From positions 449,437-513,436 of the forward strand of contig CAUYUJ010003636.1 in assembly GCA_963575745.1 (NCBI GenBank): DNA of 64,000 bases, given 5' to 3'. Every line of letters starts with the position of its first letter. Position 1 is the first letter of the stretch. The notes below the pieces were generated by a model. The model worked only from the letters and a program-made list of their open reading frames with translations, searched no databases and was not told the origin of the DNA. Below are positions 56,076-64,000 of this stretch, piece after piece. The DNA comes from Prorocentrum cordatum (taxonomy: Eukaryota > Sar > Dinophyceae > Prorocentrales > Prorocentraceae). The position numbers were made by a program, and so were the translations under genes.

Positions 56076-57500
56076 AACGCTCCTCAACCTACCCCAGCTC
56101 CGAAAAGTGTTCCTACGCCTCCTGCTCCTGTTCCTTCTCATCCTGCCTCCTCTTCCTCCTTCGAAATCCTCCAGCTCCTACAACTTCCCACTCCGAGTCC
56201 TTCCCCAAGCCCTGACCCAGATCCTACTCCTGCTCCGAGTCGTTATCCCAACGTCTTCCAACCTCCTCCTCCTCGTCCTCCTCCTCCTCCTGGTCCGCCC
56301 TGCTCACCTCGCCAAGCCCAGGCAGGAGGTAAGTGGCGTCGCCCAGGGCGTCGATGAGCAGGCAGAGGGCCAGCTTCGCCCACTGGTCACCTCTGGACCC
56401 CACTGACCACCTTCTCCCCCTCTCCCGCTCCCGTAGGTTCTGGGCGGAGGGAAAGAGGGAGGAAGGGATTGTTCCACCCGCGGGAATTCAACCACCAGGT
56501 ACTGTCCCTTCAGAAGGGGTCTTACACAACGCCCCAGCGTGGCGAATCAAGGTTCCAGAAAACAAAAGTTGCATCACATGAGGGGGGGAGAAGGAGATGG
56601 AGGAAGAGGGGGAGGGAGGAGGGACCAGTGTCAACCCAAGACGCATCAACGGTGTTGCAATAAACCCTCCCTCCAAGTTCCCTCTTCGGAGGCCCCATAC
56701 AAAAAGCTACGTTGCTTCCAGGATGCGGCCCATTGAGGGACAACCGTCCGAGGAACTCAAAAGGCACGATGTCCTCCCCCAAAAGAGGCGAGATGCCTTG
56801 CCAGGGCAAGGGAAAAATTGCACATTCTAGATTTGATGGGATTCGGGCACCCATCGCTTTCCGAAATTATGACGGATTCCTATCCCGTCCCGAAACACCA
56901 TTCCACGGACTTCAACAAGCGAATCGACGTGACCGCTGCGTCCTGACACTCGGCAAGCGTGCCAGAATACCATTCCTGGGGGTACAACCCTACGAAACCA
57001 TAAACTGTTGTAAGCGTTTAGGACGAATGTGAGCGGCGCTAACGCGACGAGGGTTCCATTTAAAAACTGTACGCCCTCCATCCTTGAAGTTGTTCTACCT
57101 TTTAAGACGAATGTGCGCGGCGCTGCGGCGTTTAAGCGAAAACTCCATTTTGAAAACGGCAAGGGTTTCGCTCGTGTCCATCTGTCGCCACAGCATGACA
57201 CGGGCCCCCGCTACCGTGGGGAAGCCGAAGACTGTTCACTTCTCTGCCTAACGAGGTGCCAGATGCTTGAACTCAAGTTGGAACGTCTAGCGTTTGGGTC
57301 ATCATGTCGTCTGTGCACACATCAGTTTTTGTACGCCAAATACCTAGGACCCTCCCTTGGATTTTGCTCTTGTATTGCACCTGCAGCTAAGGGTGTCAAA
57401 TACACTCTTGTGCCAAATATCCCCCCTCATCCTCCTCCCCATCCCCATCCCCTCTATCCCTCCCTCTCCCCGCCCTCCCCGTGGCCTACGCATCTCCCTT
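56076..57500. other. No gene recognised
   Basis: CT-rich 56100-56300. An 82-bp duplication with ACGAATGTG.GCGGCGCT lies at 57018-57066 and 57100-57158. ORFs lack motifs. Confidence 0.5.
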
Positions 57501-58554
57501 GAGCTCATGGGGAGGCGACGATACTACCGGCGGCACGCCGAAGGGGGAAGGCAGAGGGGGCGGGCCTTCCCAGAAGGCTCAGAAGGCCTCTGGCCTTCTG
57601 AGAAGCTGCCTAAACCACCTCCGAAACCACAGGAGAGCTTCCCAGAACGCCGGAGGCCTCGGAGAAGCCCTGCGCCTTCTGACAGGGCCTGCACCCCCTC
57701 ACTTGCCCCCCCTTCGGCGCGCCGCCGATACGCATCTCCCTTGGGCTCATCATCGCGATGGCGAAGATCATCCACCAGACATGCTTTTGTTCAATCCGCG
57801 GCCCCAGATGTCCCGACCGCTTCCCCGGGGCTAGTTTTGCATCCCAGATCCATTTCTGATGGCCACGTGGCCCGACTGCCAGCCCCAGAGGCCGGAATCG
57901 AAGGAAAACGTCGGGATTCGAGACAACAGATCGTCAGAGATCCGGGGTCAGATTGTCGGAGGAAAACGTCGGGATTGGAGAAAACGTCGGGATTGGAGAA
58001 AACAGATCGTGGCGAGCGGGAACGAGAGGGGGACCGTTGGAGGGCGGGGACCAGCTCAGGGGGCGAACATCAGCCTGGAATCGGCGGTACATCGCCGAAA
58101 AATCGACGACAGGCCACCGATAGCGAATCCGCACGGTCCTGGGACCTCGCCGCCCCTGGGGGTCTGCGATCCGCGCAACTGTCGCCACTTTCGCGGGCTC
58201 CTGGGAGGCCCAGCGGAGGTACGTCATGCGGATCACCACGGGACCTCGCCGCCCCTGGGAGGGGGCTATCGGGCCCCATTTCGGCGACGAGTGGGCGATT
58301 GACAGCGCATCCCTCCCTGAGCTTATCCCCCCAATGATCCTCGTCGTCTGGCTTTCAAGTCATAGCCTGGCTCCCAAGCGGCCGTTCGGGACGATCCGGG
58401 CACCTCCCAAATTCCCCCGGCAAGGCGCAGCTGCTGGAAGTCCTCCCGCCCGAAAACCTCGAACCTCGAAACCTTTCGTCTCCCCCTAGCGTTGCCCCTA
58501 ACATTGCCCCTGAGCCTATCGCCCCCTAGCATTGCCCCTAATTGAGGCTTGAGA
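57501..58554. repeat. Short duplications, no gene recognised
   Basis: ACGCATCTCCCTTG.GCTCAT occurs at 57487 and 57728; AAAACGTCGGGATT occurs three times (57904-57998); GGGACCTCGCCGCCCCTGGG twice (58139, 58243). 58081-58145 recurs at 59941-60002. A 326-residue plus-strand ORF is probably chance. Confidence 0.5.
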
Positions 58555-58640
58555 GGAGGCGGAGGAGGAGGAGGAGGAGGAGGAGGAGGAGGAGGAGGAG
58601 GAGGAAGAAGAACATGGAGGACGAGGAGGAAAAAGACGAG
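58555..58640 (+). repeat. GGA triplet array
   Basis: GGAGGAGGA array at the 3' side of the third retroelement. Confidence 0.95.
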
Positions 58641-58689
58641 CAGGAGGAACCCTGATCCGGGCACCCCCAGAACGCCCTCGGCGAGGGGC

Positions 58690-59760
58690 AACTGCCAGAA
58701 GGCCTCCCGGGGGTGGAAAACCGCCTGAACCTACGAGAACGTGACCGCCGAGAAGCTGCGCCTCTTCTGGTGCATGACCAGTCAGTCCCCGTGAGCCCCC
58801 CGAATTCGTGGACTCTCTCTGGCCGGCCGTCGTGTCGCTTGAATTTTACAATGGGCACTTCTGGCGCGTGGAGGGCGGCTTGCACTACACCTGGCATCCA
58901 AAACTCAGACCTGAGGGTGACTGCCTCTGGTTGCTGGTCCCTATAAAGCCTATCATGCTTGGTGCCCCTAAGCTAATGACACAGGAAGCAGACATTGGAA
59001 ACATTAGAACCAGGCTGGGCAAACTTGTCTTCCGTCCACCGCCCTTGAGAACATGCAGGGTTTGAATAATGTCTTTGTCTTGAGGGGTCCACGTTTTACC
59101 CTTGGGAGACAACAGGGACCTGACAACATCAAAACCAACCCTGGACATGGGCTGGGCCTCTTGTCCGCTTTTGGCCGCTGTAATCTCCCTGTGCCGTTGC
59201 GAGGCGCTCTGAAGAAAACCCGCCAGCAGTGCCGGCGATGTTCCCGTGAGCTTGATGGTCCTGCCGAAGTGGCCCTGCAGGGTGAAGACTAAGGTGAGCT
59301 TCCAGCCCGCTCTCTGCAGGGCGCGCACAGCGGAGTACTTGATATTGCCTGCGGGATGGGTTTTCTGCACAGTGGCCACAGGACTAGCGTGCTTCCGCAA
59401 GGTGGTGTGCCAGACCTCTTGCGCCCATCGGATGACAGGCCCGAGGGCCCAGCGGTCAGCCCTGGACCCAGTAACGGCGGAAGCCGAGCTGCGAGGTTCC
59501 TTAGCGGAGCAGGGGGTGATCTGAGCAGCCTCCAAGGAGTGAAGATGATTGAGGGCTCTATGACTGAGCCCATCCACCTGAACACCGAGAGCCCCAGCAG
59601 GAAGCAGACAGTTTGTAACGATGTTCCTACTTTCCTGGCCCACAGTGGCCGTGAGTCTGCGCAACCTTTGGCCACGTAGTCGGGCCGTTCTGAGTCTACT
59701 GTTTTGCTTGGCGGCCAAATCCCCGGGTGCCTTCTGACCCGAACTTCGAGGCAAATCAGC
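58690..59760 (-). mobile_element. Third retroelement relic (post-RT region)
   Basis: A 289-residue minus-strand ORF (59754-58885) matches the region after the RT in dinoflagellate elements. It has NCLLPAGALGVQVDGLSHRA, PVIRWAQEVWHTTLRKH and YSAVRALQRAGWKL, then LQGHFGRTIKLTGTSPALL. In the next frame come CFLCHLLRGTKHDRLY, a C-x2-C...H pattern, and ERVHEFGGLTGTDWSC (to about 58700). The RT palm itself is not seen upstream. It is a truncated, frameshifted copy, whose family resembles the element at 61.2-64.0 kb. Confidence 0.65.
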
Positions 59761-60209
59761 GGTGGCGGCAAGAGTCCCCTAGGAGGCCCAGAAAGGCGAA
59801 AACGAGGCGAGGGCAGCATATCGGTACCGTTTCCACCTCTGATCCTCTACGACCCCCACGAGCCTTGAGGATGGTCAGAGCTGGGAAGATCACGTCCTGA
59901 GGGGCAATGATACAGGGGAACTGGCACAGTGAGGGAACCATCGACCTGCATTCGGGGATACACCGCCGATAGGCACCCGATAGCAAATCCGCACGTTCTT
60001 GGGCGGGGTAGCGGTATGGGTACCCTTTCCTCCGCAGAAACAGCGCCCAACCCCACGTCGCCGGTCACGGACGCAAGCCGCTCGCCGAAGCTCCTCGCCG
60101 CGCCCGCGGCCGCGGAGGACACGGCCCCGCCTGCTGCGGCGGGTACCGCGGGGAGGAGGCGCGGAAAGCGCGCGGCGGGAGGGCACTCCAAGGGGTGGAG
60201 GGAGGAGGG
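59761..60209. other. No gene recognised
   Basis: Contains the 59941-60002 copy of the 58081-58145 repeat (ACCGCCGATAGGCACCCGA, then TAGCAAATCCGCACG). Confidence 0.5.
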
Positions 60210-60285
60210 AGGAGGGAGAAGGGAGGAGGGAGGAGGAGGAGGAGGAGGAGGTGGAGGAGAAGGAGGAAGAGGAGGAGGAGGAGGA
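60210..60285 (+). repeat. GGA triplet tract
   Basis: GGAGGAGGA run joined directly to the GAT array. Confidence 0.95.
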
Positions 60286-60333
60286 TAATGATGTTGATGA
60301 TGACTGTGGCGACGCTGATGATAATGATGATGC

Positions 60334-60382
<49 letters not shown>

Positions 60383-60975
60383 GATGATGCTAATGCTGAA
60401 GCTTATGCTGATGCTCATGTTGATGCTGTTGCTGATGATGATAATGATGGTTGTGATGATGCTAATGATGCTGATGACGATAATGACGATGGTGGTGGTG
60501 GTGATGATGCTGACGATGATGATAACAAGGATTGTATTTATGATGATGAAGATGACGATGATAAAGATTATGCTGAGGATGATGATGCTGCTGATGATTA
60601 CGATGATGATGATGGTGGTGATGATGATGGTGACTATGACGACGATGACGATGATGTTGATGATGATGGTGGTGGTGGTAGTGATAATAGTGGTGCTTAT
60701 GACGGTGACGGTTATGATGATGATCATGATGATCATCATGATGATGCTGCTGCTGACGACGATGATGATGATGAAGATGGTGATCATGATGACGATGATG
60801 ATGGTGGTGGTGGTAGTGGGGGGTGATGGTGATGATGATGGCGGTGATGATGATGCTGATGATGGTGGTCATGATGAGGATGATGCTGATGATGATGGTG
60901 GTGATGATGATGGTGATGGTGATAGTGATGGTGATAGTGATAGTGATGGTGGTGATGATGATGATGATGATGAGA

Positions 60976-61017
<42 letters not shown>

Positions 61018-61053
61018 GTGACGGTGATGGTGATGGTGACGGTGACGGTGATA

Positions 61054-61100
<47 letters not shown>

Positions 61101-61119
61101 AATGATAATGATAATGATA

Positions 61120-61195
<76 letters not shown>

Positions 61196-61205
61196 CGATG
61201 ATGTT
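60286..61205 (+). repeat. GAT triplet array, 0.9 kb
   Basis: GATGAT array with GCT, GGT and AAT variants; purest at 61040-61200. Confidence 0.97.
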
Positions 61206-61739
61206 GGTGAGTGGGGAGTGTTCGGCCTTGGAGCGGGAGCCATGCAAGACGGCAACCAGCTCCGCAAGACGAGGAAGCAGTGTCGCGTCGTGGACGCATA
61301 AGGAGGGCCAGGACAGCAGAGACTCCCAGTGGTGGACGGCGCCTGGTCCCTCCAGAGTTCGGTCACCAGCGGGGCCCCCAACTCAGGAGGTCCACATTCG
61401 AAGCGGCTAGGCAGGCGGCGAAGGCGTTCGGCACGAGTTCCGGCCTCGGGCCGTACCACTTCAACCCGAGGCAGCTGGAGCACGTCTCCGAGGAGGATGC
61501 TGGAGGTGCTCACCTCGCTCGGCACGAGGCGGTCGGCACGCTGCCAGAGGCGGCCATTTGCCCAGCGATTGTCATGCTGGCGAAGGAAGGTCGGGGCTGG
61601 AGGCCGAAAAAACGTCTCCAGTGCTTCCCCAGATGGTGTGCGCGAATGCGGAGGCCAGAAGCCAAGAGGCGGGAGCCCGACATTCTGGCGGGCGAACGCT
61701 TGGGGAGGATAAGTGCGAGTAGCCGCTGCACAACGAGGC

Positions 61740-62400
61740 AAGCAGGGCGCAGCACTTGGAAGTAGGCTGCGTGCTCTTGGACCTATGGAAGGCCAACGAG
61801 GTGGCCTCTCTCGCTATGGCGCAGAGGAAGGAGGGCGCTGGACCTGGAGTATGGCTAGCAGCTCATCCAGGCGGCGCTGTGCGTGCACGGGGGCCCCACG
61901 TACATCATGATTGACGGAGTCATCAGTGCGTCGGCGTGCGAGCGAACGAGTGGGCTTGTCGCAGGCTGCAGCCACGATAGGAAGATCCTCAGATGTGCCA
62001 TGATGGTCCTCGAGGCTGAGCATCGTTGCGTTTGGAAGGAGGTGAGCGTAACCATCATGTTCGACGGCTGCCCGCTTCGCATAGCGGGCAGGTACTGGGA
62101 GGAGGCGCACTACCTCGGAGGAGCAGCCAGAGGTCGACATGGGGTGCATCGTCTCGCGCGCCAAGTCGGAGGTGCTCGCGTCATCCGACGCGTTGTGAGA
62201 GGCCTTGGTCAGAATCGTCAGCGTGGGCGAGCTCGGGCAGTCAGACGAGGCGCGCAACCTCGGGTTGGACTATGGCGCCAAGTCGGGCGCGTCGACGGTG
62301 GCGGACAAGAGGCAGGCGAAGGCGGCGGAGCAGGCCACCCGCATCTCCCAGGCCAGAGGAGCGTTCATCCCCAGCGCTCGGAAGTTGGCGTAGAACGGAC
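61740..62400 (+). pseudogene. Reverse transcriptase palm of the fourth element
   Basis: Motif A is VGCVLLDLWKANEV, then SGLVAGCSHDRKILRCAM as the motif B equivalent, then VTIMFDGCPLRIAG at the motif C position (Asp-Gly instead of Asp-Asp). An in-frame stop lies at about 61860 between motifs A and B. The ARNLGLDYGAK segment (62247-62282) marks the block after the palm. Confidence 0.7.
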
Positions 62401-63344
62401 CGTTGCCAGCCACGGATTTCGGCTGCGAGGCCATGGAATGGTCGGAGGCGAAGCTGCATAGGTGGGGGAACGAGGCTGCCTCATTGCTGTTTGGCAGCGC
62501 ACCTGGCCGCAGCGTGACTCTCAGCTTCCTGGCCTCGGCCACGGTGCGCGACGACCCGCTGTTCCAGCACGTCTTCAGGCCGGCGGACGCCTGCGCGAAG
62601 GGACTGCAGTTGGCCGCGAAGCTCGAAGACCGCCGCGCCCTCACGAGCGCGTCCCTGGGGGCGAAAGAGAAGCTGGAGCACAAGGGGGGCTAAGGGCTTG
62701 AAAGGCTCGGGCAAAGCGGGAGCGGTCCTGTTAGCGCGCCTGCGCATCGGCCGGAGCACGGAAGTCGGTCAAGACCATCGAGGACGACAGGAGCAGGAAG
62801 CTGGGCCTCATGAAGTGCGGGTTCCACACGCTGAAGGTCGCCGTGGAGCAGGGCGTCGCGGGCGCGATGTGGCGCGAGGCGACGGACTACCACGAGGCGC
62901 TGGATATGGTGAGACACGGTGGACCCATCGACGGCGTGAAGAGGAGGTTCCTGTCCAAGAAGGCGTCGGCGAGACTGGCAGCTTGCAGTTCGTTGGCACG
63001 TAACGCCATGGTCGGATGCATGTGGCCAGTGGCACGGCGAGCCAGGGCGAGCTTACCCTTGGCATCGTCGGCCAGACACCTGCGGGGCTGCGAGGACGAG
63101 CGCACGGCCCGACGCTTGGCGTGGAGGTGCTCAGCCCTGGACGGCCAGAGGAGGACACAGCAGGGGGAGTCATCCGCCTTTGCTGTGCTGAGAGAGGCTG
63201 AGGTGGCCGCTCCAAGAGGCAGCGAGGGGCACCCTACTTGGTCGAGGGGGCTGGCTTCGGATCAAAAGCGGGAGGCACCGATGCCGCTCAGCGGGGTCAT
63301 CACCAGGAGGGCGGGCAGCACCCCTGGGGAAGTCGTGGAGAGGG

Positions 63345-63930
63345 ATATTTTCTTGGACGGCTCGGCGATCTGTACAACGTGCAGGCAGCTGGAGAAGGCT
63401 GACTGGGCAGCGGTGTCTACGTTGGCGAGTGATGCGGAGCGCACCGCGATCTGGGGGAAATGTCCCCTGGCCGCACCTTCGGGACAGTATAGCAGGGGAA
63501 CTCCAGGCTGCGGTCATCGCCCTCAGGAACTGCCCAGTGCCCATCGTACACGGGCTCGTCCATAGCGCATGACGGCTGGGAAGCTGGGAGAAGGTGGTGC
63601 ACAGCGTGGAGGAGGGCGCACATGGGGCTGTGGATCGAGTTCTGGAGGCTGGTCGAGGACCACGGCGGACAGAACATCAGCATCGCCAAAGTGAACGCTC
63701 TTTGCACGGAGTACGACGGCCGCGAGGGCCGCACCTCGCAGAGGCAGCGCGCGGGGAACGCCAGGGCGGACAAGCGCGCGAATGAGGGAGCACACGTTCA
63801 CGGAGTGGCCCAGGGTCGGCAGGGCCGCATCGTGGTGGCGGAGGACTTGGCCGAGGAGCTCACGGCTTGGATCGGGAAGGCGATGCAGGCTGGAGGCGCC
63901 CTCCTCAGGGCGACCACCGGCTTCGACGCG
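63345..63930 (+). pseudogene. RNase H domain of the fourth element
   Basis: DIFLDGSAICTTC supplies the first Asp and GELQAAVIALRN (63496-63531, another frame) the Glu. The place of the second Asp reads IVHGLVHSA and then a stop, so that residue is lost. The C-terminal part reads ISIAKVNALCTEYDGREG and NARADKRANEGAHVHG, with the GN.RAD...N.GA..H pattern of LINE RNase H. It is followed by VVAEDLAEELTAWIGKAM, which runs on to the window end. Confidence 0.65.
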
Positions 63931-64000
63931 CTTGGGCTTGAAGCGATCCGCTGCGCCTGGCCTGGGTGCACGAGGAGGCCGCAAGCGGACTGCGAGGTGA

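Larger units (their letters stand above)
61215..64000 (+). mobile_element. Fourth retroelement relic, RT plus RNase H (plus strand)
   Basis: Across several frames the plus strand carries RT and then RNase H in the usual order. The RT has STFEAARQAAKAFGTSSGLG with PYHFNPRQL, EAAICPAIVMLAKEGRGWRP, motif A LLDLWKANEV (61774-61803), and motif B region SGLVAGCSHDRKILRCAM (61948-62001). Motif C is VTIMFDGCPL, and a later segment reads ARNLGLDYGAK. The RNase H ends at the window edge. Motif C has lost one catalytic Asp and the frame shifts many times, so this copy is dead. Unlike the first element, RNase H follows the RT. No endonuclease is seen upstream; the GAT array ends where the element begins. 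Confidence 0.75.

Overview
This window is nuclear DNA from a dinoflagellate. The clearest proof is two perfect copies, on the minus strand at 25000-25021 and 27360-27381, of the 22-nt dinoflagellate spliced leader (DinoSL) that is trans-spliced onto nuclear mRNAs. Supporting signs are a chlorophyll a/c light-harvesting polyprotein fragment, a PPR array of the dinoflagellate type, an organellar EF-Tu with a transit-peptide-like leader, several reverse-transcriptase relics of dinoflagellate type, and extreme simple-sequence content. The genus cannot be fixed from the sequence; a large, repeat-rich free-living species such as Prorocentrum would fit.

Layout. 1-7.6 kb (minus): a decayed LINE-like retroelement with the unusual order RNase H - APE endonuclease - reverse transcriptase - two C2H2 fingers - methyltransferase-like start. 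Its reading frame breaks at poly-G runs and at a 1.1-kb repeat insertion. 7.6-9.9 kb: a Pro/Ser-rich ORF, a GAT array and unassigned DNA. 9.9-12.5 kb (minus): a second RT relic of another family. 12.6-13.1 kb: an ACACGTA repeat and a 100-N assembly gap. 13.8-16.15 kb: an organellar EF-Tu pseudogene (minus) flanked on both sides by a short interspersed repeat. 16.2-20.8 kb (minus): hypothetical ORF, light-harvesting fragment, PPR pseudogene and degenerate spliced-leader relicts at its 5' side. 22.4-27.4 kb (minus): two tandem DinoSL-tagged copies of one unknown gene, each bounded by the same 11-bp sequence. 27.6-47.6 kb: mainly simple repeats (GAT/ATC and CTC/GAG arrays up to 1.9 kb) and interspersed repeats, with only weak coding candidates. 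47.9-54.2 kb (minus): the best host-gene candidate, a kelch protein in two exons that appear to be separated by a 4.85-kb repeat-filled intron. 54.3-58.6 kb: interspersed repeats and local duplications. 58.7-59.8 kb (minus) and 61.2-64.0 kb (plus): two more RT relics, the last ending in an RNase H domain that runs to the window edge.

No operon or coordinated pathway is visible. The common theme is retroposition: four RT relics, two retrocopies with spliced leader, A-tract and flanking direct repeats, and a PPR pseudogene with apparent spliced-leader relicts. All similarity estimates and frame joins were made by eye; nothing was searched or aligned by program.
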